A stretch of 18,729 nt of DNA from Proteobacteria bacterium UBA1844 (GTDB taxonomy: Bacteria > Pseudomonadota > Gammaproteobacteria > Steroidobacterales > Woeseiaceae), in assembly GCA_002338615.1 (NCBI GenBank), contig DDIS01000008.1, forward strand, positions 450-19,178, given 5' to 3'. How positions within the stretch are numbered: the first letter of the stretch is position 1; each line of letters begins with the position of its first letter. Of this stretch, positions 7,692 to 15,000 are shown piece after piece. The translations under genes and the position numbers were made by a program. The notes beneath the pieces were generated by a model. The model saw only the letters and a program-made list of their open reading frames with translations, was not told the origin of the DNA and made no database searches.

Positions 7692-9505
7692 CAGTGAATA
7701 CCGTGCATCCAGCGCTTCAACAGCGGTGAAATGATGATCATGAAAATGCCAGTGCCGATGCCAAACCACATCAGGAATTGAAACAGCTGTGTGTAGGTTA
7801 CGAGCGCGTGTGCGATATCCGCCGTTTCGCCGCCTTCAGTGGGAATTGCCGCGAGGCGGCCCATGCGCGTCGCAACGGTTTCAGACAGTGCAGTGGCGAG
7901 GAACCAGGTGCCCATGCTCACACCGACAACATTGGGTATGGACAATTTGGTGACTGCCGACAGCCCGACCGGCGACAGGCACAGCTCGCCGGTCGTGTGC
8001 AAGAGGTAGGCAAGCACGAGCCAGATCATTGCAACCTGCCCGGCCTCGTTCGGGAACTGGGCACCGAACACCAGCGCGCCAAAGCCAAGCCCTGCCTGCA
8101 AAATGCCGAGTCCGAACTTGAGTGGCGTATTCGGCTCGAGCTCATGCTTCGCAAGCCAGGTCCAGAGCGCCGCGAACGGGATTGCGAGCAACATGATAAA
8201 GCCGGCATTCAGGGAGCCAAACTGCGATGCGGTAAATGTGTGCCCCAATACGGTACGGTTGACAACCCTGTCAGCGTAAAGAGTCATCGAGCCCGCCGAC
8301 TGTTCAAACAGTGCCCAGAACACGACGGTGGACAGGATCAGGATCATGAGCACAACGGTGCGGCCGAATTCAGGCGAGTTGTGTGTCATGAAGCCGTACA
8401 CGACGAAAACAATAATGAGAACGATGGCGCCATACAGGATGTTCTCGGCGAGTGCCTCACTGCCCGGTAAAAAGTCCAGGTTCACGAGAACCGCATAGCA
8501 CGCAGCGAGGACGGCAATTCCGGCTATGGTGTAAGCGACGGTGTTACTGGCATCGCCCTTCTTGTGCACCATCGAATACAGGATCAGGCCGACGATGGAG
8601 ATGATGAGAAACAGGTTCTGTGACAACAGTACAACGTGTTCGTGCTGCACCAGCACCCAGAGCAGCCCGAGAACAGGCAGGCTCAGCAGGTAAATAAGGC
8701 GCTCGGTGTCGAGCGGGCCGAACAGCGGTTTTTTGAGCTTCTCGGGGTGCGGCGGTTCCGCGAGTCCGAGCAGGTATTTCTGGCCGAAGCTGAACGTAAT
8801 AAGGCCGATAATCATGCCGATGCCGGCGGCACCAAAGCCGTAACTCCAGCCGAAGGTTTCGCCAAGCCAGCCGCACAACAAGGTCGCCGTGAAGGAGCCG
8901 ACGTTGATACCCATGTAAAAAATCGTAAATCCCGAATCGCGGCGCGGGTCGTTCTTCGTATACAACTGCCCGACAATGGTTGATATGTTCGGCTTCAGGT
9001 AACCAACGCCCATCACGATGAGCGCCAGCGCGAAATAAAATATATTGAGTGCAGCGGTATCGCGAATGGTGATGTCGTTGGCCAGCACGGTGCCGGCTGC
9101 CAACACTTGTCCGGAGGCCAGCTGCAGGTCGTTCAGCAAGGTGGTCCCCGCGGCGTAGTGCATTGCCTTGAAACCTTCCACCGCCATCAGGATATGGCCC
9201 AGCGAGAGCATGGTGCCGCCGAACAGTACGGACTTGCGCATCCCCAAATAACGGTCGGCGATGAGGCCGCCGATCAGTGGCAGGCCATACACGAGTCCCG
9301 CGTAGGAACCGAGGACATCGAGCCCCATGGTATCGGTGAACAGGTGATACTTCGTAAGGTAAAGGAGTAACAGGTATTTCATTCCATAGAATGAAAAGCG
9401 CTCCCAAAGCTCGGTGGCGAAGCAGACGTACAGCCCCTTCGGATGCCCGAATAACTGCGGCTGGTTTGCCAGGTCTTCCGCCGTAACGGCGCCAGTTTCA
9501 TTCAT
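7691..9505 (-). CDS. POT/PTR2-family proton-coupled di/tripeptide transporter
   Basis: 604 residues, major facilitator superfamily. The proton-coupling motif ExxER is present (residues 32-36, TELWERFSFYG), as are the PTR2 segments GYLKPNISTIVGQLY (about 168-182) and FYMGINVGSF (196-205), and a late TTGELCLSPVGLS with the conserved substrate-site Glu. POT carriers import di- and tripeptides with protons across the inner membrane. The protein is about 100 residues longer than the E. coli Dtp proteins, because of extra helices in the middle, as in many environmental gammaproteobacterial homologues. The ATG at 9505 has GGGGA seven bases upstream. It is the first gene of the minus-strand peptide cluster: its stop overlaps the M2 peptidase start, so the enzyme that makes dipeptides and the carrier that takes them up are made together. 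Confidence 0.95.
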   Translation of the reverse strand: MNETGAVTAEDLANQPQLFGHPKGLYVCFATELWERFSFYGMKYLLLLYLTKYHLFTDTMGLDVLGSYAGLVYGLPLIGGLIADRYLGMRKSVLFGGTMLSLGHILMAVEGFKAMHYAAGTTLLNDLQLASGQVLAAGTVLANDITIRDTAALNIFYFALALIVMGVGYLKPNISTIVGQLYTKNDPRRDSGFTIFYMGINVGSFTATLLCGWLGETFGWSYGFGAAGIGMIIGLITFSFGQKYLLGLAEPPHPEKLKKPLFGPLDTERLIYLLSLPVLGLLWVLVQHEHVVLLSQNLFLIISIVGLILYSMVHKKGDASNTVAYTIAGIAVLAACYAVLVNLDFLPGSEALAENILYGAIVLIIVFVVYGFMTHNSPEFGRTVVLMILILSTVVFWALFEQSAGSMTLYADRVVNRTVLGHTFTASQFGSLNAGFIMLLAIPFAALWTWLAKHELEPNTPLKFGLGILQAGLGFGALVFGAQFPNEAGQVAMIWLVLAYLLHTTGELCLSPVGLSAVTKLSIPNVVGVSMGTWFLATALSETVATRMGRLAAIPTEGGETADIAHALVTYTQLFQFLMWFGIGTGIFMIIISPLLKRWMHGIH

Positions 9506-9532
9506 GCTGTTCCCCGTTCGTTATTATTTTCG

Positions 9533-9548
9533 GCGACATGTGCGTCGC
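9533..9548. other. 5' UTR hairpin upstream of the POT transporter gene
   Basis: GCGAC, ATGTGC, GTCGC form a 5-bp stem with a 6-base loop, 28 bases before the POT start and within the 124-base gap after tatC. The minus strand after it is A-rich rather than T-rich, so it is not a standard terminator for tatC. I see no clear -35/-10 pair in this gap. Confidence 0.25.
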
Positions 9549-9629
9549 TGCCGTATCAATGCAGGCTCAGGGCATTAAACACCAAATCGCGCGTTCCGTT
9601 CTACTTGACTGCCGGAATCATCAATGGTT

Positions 9630-10433
9630 TCAGCTTTTCTGGCTTCCCGTAGCGACTGCCTCGTCATCTGAGGTTTCTCTTTGTCGCGTGAAAATACGCG
9701 ACATAATGATGCCAAGTTCGAACAACAGGTAGACGGGTATGGCCAGCAGGGTCTGGCTGAATACGTCGGGCGGCGTCAGAAACATGCCGATGACAAAAGC
9801 GCCGAGAAACACGTACGGGCGGGCCTTGGACAGCTTCGCGGGAGTGGTCAGCCCGGTCCATACCAGCAGCACGGTTGCAATCGGCACCTCGAAGGCCATG
9901 CCGAAGGCGAGCACTATCATCGTAATAAAGCTGAGGTAGCTCGAAATGTCGGTCATTACCTCAACGCCTGCAGGTGCGACCGAGGTCATGAATCCGAAGA
10001 TCAGCGGAAACACGACGAAGTACGCGAAACATACACCGGCATAAAACAGGATGATGCTCGAACCCAGTAACGGAAACGCGAACTTCTTTTCTTTGCGGTA
10101 CAAGCCGGGTGCGACGAATGCCCAGGTCTGGTAAAGCACCACGGGCATGGCAACAAAGAGCGCGACGAAAAACGTTAGTTTGAATGGTGTTAAAAGAGGT
10201 GAGGCAACTTCGGTCGCGATCATCTGGCCACCGGGCAGCACATCCACGATGGGCGCCGCGACGATTTCAAATATATTCCTCGAGAACGGCAGCAAACAAA
10301 CGAAAACGCCGATGACTGCGGCCGATACCTTAAGCAGCCGGGAGCGCAGTTCGACGAGGTGCGAAATCAGAGTACCCTCTGCGAGTTCCTCCTCTTGATT
10401 GTCCGCTGTTTCAGGTTTGTCTGGTGTGCTCAA
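9630..10433 (-). CDS. tatC: Sec-independent protein translocase subunit TatC
   Basis: 267 residues with six predicted membrane helices. Conserved TatC features are visible: the N-terminal cytoplasmic LISHLVELRSRLL, the first periplasmic loop, YQTWAFVAPGLYRKEKKF with the conserved Phe and Glu of the signal-peptide binding site, and the final LTPPDVFSQ segment. TatC recognises the twin-arginine signal peptide and, with TatB, forms the receptor that recruits TatA for export of folded proteins. The start is read as TTG at 10433, inside the tatB 3' end (23-base overlap). No other in-frame ATG or GTG exists before the essential LISHLVELR region, so translational coupling to tatB is likely. The last gene of tatABC; the TRAP solute-binding protein at 12265 has a Tat signal and is a probable client. 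Confidence 0.95.
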   Translation of the reverse strand: MSTPDKPETADNQEEELAEGTLISHLVELRSRLLKVSAAVIGVFVCLLPFSRNIFEIVAAPIVDVLPGGQMIATEVASPLLTPFKLTFFVALFVAMPVVLYQTWAFVAPGLYRKEKKFAFPLLGSSIILFYAGVCFAYFVVFPLIFGFMTSVAPAGVEVMTDISSYLSFITMIVLAFGMAFEVPIATVLLVWTGLTTPAKLSKARPYVFLGAFVIGMFLTPPDVFSQTLLAIPVYLLFELGIIMSRIFTRQRETSDDEAVATGSQKS

Positions 10434-10800
10434 CGTCGATCTCGCTCAGCGGTTCTTGGGGAGCGCTGCTGTCGGCGGCTATCGGTTCTTCTCCCGCCAC
10501 GTCCGCCGCATCCGTTGCATCCGGAATATCGGCCGCGACATCTGCGGTTACAGGCTTGTCGTGCAGCGGCGAGAACGTGTCGTCGTCGTTCGGTGTTGTG
10601 TGAATTGTCGGCCGAACATGCAGCGGCTTGTTGAGGTCGAGTTCCTCTTCGAGCTGGCGCTTCATGACACGGGTCATACGTCGTGCCTGGCCGATCCAGG
10701 TACCGATCTGGTTCGCTACCTGTGGCAAGCGTTTTGGCCCAAGCACGATCAGCCCTATCAGGCAGAGTATGAGTAATTCTGAAAATCCGACGCCGGACAT
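10411..10800 (-). CDS. tatB: Twin-arginine translocase subunit TatB
   Basis: 129 residues. The N-terminus MSGVGFSELLILCLIGLIVLGPKRLPQ is the classical TatB arrangement: a conserved early Glu (E8) in a GFSELL motif, one membrane helix, a GP hinge and an amphipathic helix (VANQIGTWIGQARRMTRVMKRQLEEEL). The remaining C-terminal half is acidic and low in complexity (TADVAADIPDATDAADVAGEE), as usual for TatB. TatB binds TatC and helps hold the twin-arginine substrate. The gene starts with ATG at 10800, 14 bases after tatA, and its last codons overlap the tatC start. Confidence 0.94.
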   Translation of the reverse strand: MSGVGFSELLILCLIGLIVLGPKRLPQVANQIGTWIGQARRMTRVMKRQLEEELDLNKPLHVRPTIHTTPNDDDTFSPLHDKPVTADVAADIPDATDAADVAGEEPIAADSSAPQEPLSEIDVEHTRQT

Positions 10801-10814
10801 TGTGGGGATCCGTA

Positions 10815-11057
10815 TCAGCTGTCTTTACGGTTCTCTTCCACCGGCGTGTTGTCGAAGTCCGCGTCTTTTTTTCTCGCATCACCCAACTTGGCCGACGATT
10901 TGTCTTCGCCCTTGTCGGCATCATCAACTGCACTACGAAAACCCTTGACGGCGCTACCGAGATCGGAGCCGAGCGTGCGCAAGCGCTTGGTGCCGAAAAT
11001 TGCCAGCACGATGGCTAGCACGATTAAAAGTTGTACCGGACCGATGTTGGAAAACAT
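10815..11057 (-). CDS. tatA: Twin-arginine translocase subunit TatA
   Basis: 80 residues: a short N-terminal membrane helix ([16 protein letters not shown]), the FG hinge, the amphipathic helix [18 protein letters not shown] and a charged, lysine/aspartate-rich tail. This is the standard TatA plan; TatA oligomers form the passage for folded substrates. In place of the common GIWQLL the protein has GPVQLL, keeping the polar Gln near the helix start. The ATG at 11057 is preceded by GGGAG eight bases upstream. First gene of tatABC; a candidate promoter and hairpin lie just upstream, so the operon probably begins here rather than at dtd. Confidence 0.94.
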   Translation of the reverse strand: MFSNIGPVQLLIVLAIVLAIFGTKRLRTLGSDLGSAVKGFRSAVDDADKGEDKSSAKLGDARKKDADFDNTPVEENRKDS

Positions 11058-11069
11058 CTGCTAACTCCC

Positions 11070-11085
11070 GGGACCAATACGTCCC
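11070..11085. other. Hairpin in the tatA leader
   Basis: GGGAC, CAATAC, GTCCC form a 5-bp stem with a 6-base loop 13 bases upstream of the tatA ATG, next to its ribosome binding site and downstream of the candidate promoter. It could modulate tatA translation; this is inference. Confidence 0.35.
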
Positions 11086-11098
11086 TGATTACTCAAAA

Positions 11099-11127
11099 AT
11101 AAAACCTTAACTCAAAGATAAAGCCAA
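11099..11127 (-). promoter_or_regulatory. Candidate sigma-70 promoter for tatABC
   Basis: On the minus strand TTGGCT (11127-11122) and TTTTAT (11104-11099) are separated by exactly 17 bases; each matches four of six consensus positions. The stretch is AT-rich compared with its surroundings. The predicted transcription start near 11092 would give a leader of about 35 bases containing the GGGAC hairpin. Confidence 0.4.
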
Positions 11128-11387
11128 TGTCCGAACCCGGCGCCGACGCCAAAAGCAGGCTTCCTGGCAACCAGTGTCGCACCCGGGTTGGACAGCAAAT
11201 TCGGGCGCGCATTATGTTCATGATACCGCCCGCGGCGCAATCATTGTGTCCTGACTTTTGCCAGCGGCCTTTGCGGCAGAGTCTCAAACGCATACTGCGC
11301 CAATATTTCACGTGGTGGGCAGCAAACACAGGACCGGCGTCGCAGTTTGCTGCGACGTAACATTCCTGCACTCAGCGCTCCGGATCC
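11128..11387. other. Intergenic region between tatA and dtd
   Basis: Between the tatA promoter candidate and the dtd stop I see no convincing gene. Short open frames on both strands here have no recognisable domain, and Cys/Arg-rich composition typical of chance frames. The region does hold the strong hairpin at 11338-11357, listed separately. Confidence 0.5.
11338..11357 (-). terminator. Perfect 8-bp hairpin downstream of dtd
   Basis: CGTCGCAG, TTTG, CTGCGACG: a perfect 8-bp stem with a tetraloop, 31 bases beyond the dtd stop in the direction of transcription. No T-run follows on the minus strand, so it is not a canonical intrinsic terminator, but it could define the dtd mRNA 3' end. Confidence 0.4.
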
Positions 11388-11825
11388 TCAACTTTCGAGC
11401 CAGAATGTCACCGGGCCCTCATTGACGAGGCTGACCTGCATATCGGCGCCAAAACGGCCGCAAGCGACCGTATCAAGCTGCCCACGGCAAGCGTCGCTCA
11501 GCCTGTCAAAGTACAGGCACGCCTTATCCGGGGCCGCGGCGCGCGTGAAACTTGCCCGCGCGCCCTTGTTGGTGTCCGCGGCGAGCGTGAACTGTGGTAC
11601 CAGCAACAACGCCCCACCGGTGTCCTTAAGACTCAGGTTCATGCGGCCATTCGTATCCGGAAAGACCCGGTAGCCGAGTATTCGTTCCGCAAGCCGGTGG
11701 ATGTCCTTTTCCTCGTCATCGCGGTGCACAGCGGTCAGAACCAGCAGGCCGGCGCCTATCTCGGCGATCATCTTGCCTTCCACGCGCACCGAAGCCTGGC
11801 TGACCCGTTGTAGAAGAGCGATCAT
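11388..11825 (-). CDS. dtd: D-aminoacyl-tRNA deacylase
   Basis: 145 residues, the usual bacterial DTD length and colinear with the E. coli protein from MIALLQRVSQASVRV to VSLVNEGPVTFWLES. DTD hydrolyses D-aminoacyl-tRNAs (and glycyl-tRNA-Ala), protecting translation from D-amino acids; it acts as a cytoplasmic homodimer. The cross-subunit Gly-cisPro motif is intact in NEGPVTF. The second signature, normally SQFTL, reads PQFTLAAD here, with Pro at position 77. The ATG at 11825 is chosen because it begins the conserved MIALLQRV; an in-frame ATG at 11855 would add ten residues without homology. The gene reads toward tatA but is separated from it by about 330 bases. Confidence 0.95.
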   Translation of the reverse strand: MIALLQRVSQASVRVEGKMIAEIGAGLLVLTAVHRDDEEKDIHRLAERILGYRVFPDTNGRMNLSLKDTGGALLLVPQFTLAADTNKGARASFTRAAAPDKACLYFDRLSDACRGQLDTVACGRFGADMQVSLVNEGPVTFWLES

Positions 11826-12264
11826 TTCTCTGACATTTCCCGAAATTAGGGCCAATAAGCGACTTTATTAACGCACAGCCCAATAACGATAGCCAGCCAC
11901 GGGCCCCGTCCGGTGCGAGACTTGATACCCGATCGGTGGGCGCGGATACCCGCGGTGCCGGAAGCGAGGTCCGTTGTGCGCCATGGATGGCAAGCAATCC
12001 TGCGCCCGCTGATCGGACTTCGGTACCATTGAGCCCCACTACGATGGCTATTTGGCCAAGCATTAACAAATCGTTTCCCACATTACTGGCATACTTAATT
12101 TCGTGGGAATACAAGCTTAGTTATTTCATAGATATCGACAGAAGGTGGTGATCCATTCTGCTACTGTGCCCGATACCAGCCGCCAATGCCGGTCAAGCAG
12201 CGTGCTGGACTCACTGACTATCCGGGATAAACTAGCGCCACTCATTCTTCCCCACAGGACAACA
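11826..12264. other. Divergent intergenic region between dtd and the TRAP binding protein
   Basis: 439 bases with no supported gene. The right half (about 12060-12140) is AT-rich and probably carries the control region of the TRAP binding-protein gene. It contains an inverted repeat TTCCCAC/GTGGGAA (12075-12081 and 12103-12109). In the left half the octamer GATACCCG occurs twice (11924-11931 and 11945-11952), 21 bases apart in the same orientation. I could not assign a convincing -35/-10 pair for either gene. An open minus-strand frame that runs through the left half into dtd in another frame has no recognisable domain. Confidence 0.45.
12075..12109. promoter_or_regulatory. Inverted repeat, possible operator upstream of the TRAP binding protein
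   Basis: TTCCCAC at 12075-12081 and GTGGGAA at 12103-12109 are perfect 7-base inverted arms with centres 28 bases apart, in the AT-rich part of the gap. Placement 155-190 bases before the ATG would suit a regulator site or a leader hairpin. No regulator gene is adjacent. Confidence 0.3.
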
Positions 12265-13359
12265 ATGAAACGACGACATTTTGTAGGTGGTCTCGCGGCC
12301 ACCGCCAGTCTCGCTGCATGCGCGAAACAAGACGCGAACTGTGGCGCAGCAGGCACGTCCGGTGGCGCGCCAATCGAGTGGACCGCGGTGACATCATGGC
12401 CGCCGAAGTACCCGGGGCTCGGAGTAGCCGTGAATAACCTGGCCGAGCGCATCAAAGCAGCATCGAATGGCCGCCTGCTGATCAAAGTGTACGCAGCCGG
12501 CGAGCTCGTGCCCGCATTTGAGGTGTTCGACTCGGTGAGCCGCGGCACCGTCGAATGTGGCCACGGTGCATCCTATTATCACAAGGGCAAGGTCGACGCG
12601 GCCCAGTTCTTCACCGCAATTCCGTTCGGACTCAACGCGGCCGAAATGAACGGCTGGTTGTACTACGGCGGCGGGCTCGAGCTTTGGCGCGAACTTTACG
12701 AGCCTTTCAACCTCGTACCCTTTCCCTGTGGCAACACCGGCGTCCAGATGGGCGGCTGGTTCAACAAGGAAATCAATTCCGTCGCCGACCTGAAGGGCCT
12801 GAAAATGCGTATACCGGGTCTTGGCGGCGAGGTGTTGCGGCGTGCCGGTGGCACACCGGTTACTCTGCCCGGCTCGGAGATCTTCACCTCGCTGAAAACC
12901 GGCGCAATCGATGCAACCGAGTGGGTCGGTCCCTATAACGACCTCTCTTTCGGGCTACAGAAAGCCGCCCGGTTTTACTACTATCCCGGTTGGCAGGAAC
13001 CGGGCCCCACGCTCGAATTTATCGTGAACCAGGCAGCGTGGAATTCTCTTTCGAATGATCTTCAGGCGATAGTGGATGTGTGCTGCCAGGCCATCAATCT
13101 CGATGTGAACGCCGAATACACGCATGGCAACGCCAGCGCGCTGCAGCAGCTTAAAGACAACCCCGAAGTCGAGCTGCGGGAATTCCCGGCGGAGGTGCTC
13201 GACTACCTGCAAAGCATTTCCGCCCAGGTGGTGAATGAACTGGTCGCGGAAGATCCGGCCGCCGCAAAAATTTTCGCCTCCTTCGATGCCTTCCGAGAAA
13301 TCTCAACACCGAATCAACGGATCTCGGAGCAGGCATTTCTTGAAACACGAGAGCGCTAA
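12265..13359 (+). CDS. TRAP transporter solute-binding protein, DctP/TakP type, Tat lipoprotein
   Basis: 364 residues. The start ATG at 12265 has AGGA seven bases upstream; a longer in-frame start at 12145 would bury the signal. The N-terminus MKRRHFVGGLAATASLAAC combines a twin-arginine motif (RRHF) with a lipobox (LAAC, Cys19), predicting Tat export and lipid anchoring. The rest is a periplasmic TRAP binding protein: ITSWPPKYPGL-like start (AVTSWPPKYPGLG), Q161 in GVQMGGWF, the conserved R182 in LKMRIPGLGGEV, E219-W220 in ATEWVGPYND, and FYYYPGWQEPGP. This set marks the subgroup that includes Rhodobacter TakP and related lactate/2-oxoacid binders, so a 2-oxo or hydroxy monocarboxylate is the likely ligand (inference). 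The partner permease genes dctQM lie next door but on the opposite strand, convergent with this gene. Confidence 0.93.
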   Translation: MKRRHFVGGLAATASLAACAKQDANCGAAGTSGGAPIEWTAVTSWPPKYPGLGVAVNNLAERIKAASNGRLLIKVYAAGELVPAFEVFDSVSRGTVECGHGASYYHKGKVDAAQFFTAIPFGLNAAEMNGWLYYGGGLELWRELYEPFNLVPFPCGNTGVQMGGWFNKEINSVADLKGLKMRIPGLGGEVLRRAGGTPVTLPGSEIFTSLKTGAIDATEWVGPYNDLSFGLQKAARFYYYPGWQEPGPTLEFIVNQAAWNSLSNDLQAIVDVCCQAINLDVNAEYTHGNASALQQLKDNPEVELREFPAEVLDYLQSISAQVVNELVAEDPAAAKIFASFDAFREISTPNQRISEQAFLETRER

Positions 13360-13380
13360 AATTACTGCAACAGCTTGGTG

Positions 13381-13611
13381 GGGTCGGACCATGTTATCTG
13401 TCTGAAATTACTGCTCTTTGTCGTTCCAGACCGGCCCTAGCTCTTCCTAATCGAGCTTTGCCACTGCCCAAATGACGGCTTAACGATTACCAGGTCAGCC
13501 AGGTGCTGCTAATGATCACTTTCTGGCGGCGAATTGGCGTTTTAGCGCCACGCCTCAGTGACCTCCGAGGCGAAATCGTTTATTCATCAATAACATGCTG
13601 AGGTCCGACCC
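13381..13611. repeat. 231-bp non-coding element with terminal inverted repeats (MITE-like)
   Basis: The left end GGGTCGGACC (13381-13390) plus ATGTTAT (13391-13397) is matched perfectly by the right end in inverse: ATAACAT (13590-13596), a 5-base insertion, then GGTCCGACCC (13602-13611). The interior has no gene but holds two adjacent hairpins: TGGCG/CGCCA (13535-13550) and CGCCTC/GAGGCG (13551-13572). The block fills nearly the whole gap between the converging TRAP genes. Inverted ends and a non-coding interior suggest a miniature, non-autonomous mobile element or a bidirectional transcription barrier. No flanking target duplication is obvious. Confidence 0.65.
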
Positions 13612-13629
13612 GAGTAAAAATCTTTGTCG

Positions 13630-15000
13630 TCAGCCATAAATCTGGCCCGGCAGCCAGGTTGCCAGTGCCGGGAACAGCGCGAGCAACAGCAAGGCGAATA
13701 GCTGAATCGCAACGAAGGGTATGACGCCGCGATAAATTTGCGCCGTTGTTACCTCAGGTGGTGCTACTCCGCGCAGATAGAACAACGCAAAACCAAAAGG
13801 TGGCGTAAGAAATGACGTTTGCAGGTTGATGGCGATCATGATGCCCAGCCAGACCGGATCCAGCCCCATCGCCAGCAGTATCGGACCGACAATTGGCACG
13901 ACAACGAATGTGATTTCGATAAAGTCGAGCACGAAGCCGAGCAGGAACATCACCAGCATCACGACAACCATCGCACTGATGACACCGCCGGGCAGCGCCT
14001 CCAGCAATGTACGTACGGCGTCGTCGCCGCCGTAACCGCGGAACACCAGCGAAAACACGGACGCGCCGATCAGGATCATGAATACCATGCTGCTGATGCG
14101 CAGTGTGCTCTGCATGATCTCGCGCAGGCGCGCCAGGTTGAGCGCGCGGCGCAGAAGAGCCAGCAACAACGCACCCATGCCGCCGACCCCCGCCGCCTCG
14201 GTTGGTGTAGCAAGACCAAACAGGATCGAGCCCAGCACTGCAAAAACGAGAGCCAGTGGCGGCAGCAGCGCGTGCAGTATTTGCAGCACCGAGACGCGCT
14301 CCTCACTGGAGCGCTGATGCGCCGGCATCGACACTGGATCGAATAACGCCTTCGCCAGCAGGTAGGCCATATAAAGGACAACCAGTAACAGGCCCGGAAC
14401 AAGTGCGCCGGCGAACAGGTCACCAACGGACACCGTCTTGGGCGAGAAGTTGCCAGTCTGCAGCTGTGCCTGCTGGTAGGCTGAGGTCATGACATCGCCG
14501 AGCATCACCAGGATGATCGATGGCGGAATAATTTGCCCGAGCGTGCCGGACGCACAGATCGTGCCCGCCGAAATCTCCGGCGAATAGCCGCGCCGCAGCA
14601 TCGTAGGCAATGAAAGAAGGCCCATGGTAACCACGGTGGCGCCAACAATACCCGTGCTTGCCGCCAGCAACATGCCGACCAGGGTAACCGAGATACCGAG
14701 GCCGCCACGCAAGGAGCCGAACAAGGCACTCAAGGTTTCCAGCAAGTCCTCCGCAATGCGGGCGCGCTCGAGTGTCACACCCATAAACACGAATAGCGGC
14801 ACCGCGATCAGTGTTTCATTACTCATGATGCCGAACAGACGGTTCGGCAGTCCTGACAGCAAGGCTTCGTGGAACGAGCCGGTCAGTATGCCGATGCCGG
14901 CAAACAGCAGCGCTGTGCCGCCGAGTGAAAAAGCGACCGGAAAGCCGGCTAGCAGCACCACGATCACGCTCAGGAACAGCAGTAGCGCAACCCACTCCAC
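13630..15000 (-). CDS. dctM: TRAP transporter large permease subunit DctM
   Basis: 456 residues, about 12-13 membrane helices, the usual DctM size (IT superfamily). Typical segments are the N-terminal GFPVAFSLGGTAL, IMSNETLIAVPLFVFMGVTLERARIAEDLL, GLGISVTLVGMLLAASTGIVGATVVTMG and SGTLGQIIPPSIILVMLGD, and the C-terminal NLQTSFLTPPFGFALFYLRG. DctM carries the Na+-driven transport path in the inner membrane and works with DctQ and a periplasmic binding protein. The start is GTG at 15000, whose G is also the last base of the dctQ stop (TAGTG), so the two are translationally coupled. The binding protein it presumably serves is encoded at 12265-13359 on the other strand. Confidence 0.95.
   Translation of the reverse strand: MEWVALLLFLSVIVVLLAGFPVAFSLGGTALLFAGIGILTGSFHEALLSGLPNRLFGIMSNETLIAVPLFVFMGVTLERARIAEDLLETLSALFGSLRGGLGISVTLVGMLLAASTGIVGATVVTMGLLSLPTMLRRGYSPEISAGTICASGTLGQIIPPSIILVMLGDVMTSAYQQAQLQTGNFSPKTVSVGDLFAGALVPGLLLVVLYMAYLLAKALFDPVSMPAHQRSSEERVSVLQILHALLPPLALVFAVLGSILFGLATPTEAAGVGGMGALLLALLRRALNLARLREIMQSTLRISSMVFMILIGASVFSLVFRGYGGDDAVRTLLEALPGGVISAMVVVMLVMFLLGFVLDFIEITFVVVPIVGPILLAMGLDPVWLGIMIAINLQTSFLTPPFGFALFYLRGVAPPEVTTAQIYRGVIPFVAIQLFALLLLALFPALATWLPGQIYG

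Noticed and set aside
11093..11371. Minus-strand 92-codon frame in the tatA-dtd gap
   Set aside because: Cys/Arg-rich composition, overlaps the tatA promoter candidate and the dtd hairpin, no homology recognised.
11716..12114. Minus-strand open frame across the dtd start and upstream gap
   Set aside because: Overlaps dtd in another frame, has no recognisable domain and no ribosome binding site; part reads AT-rich intergenic DNA.
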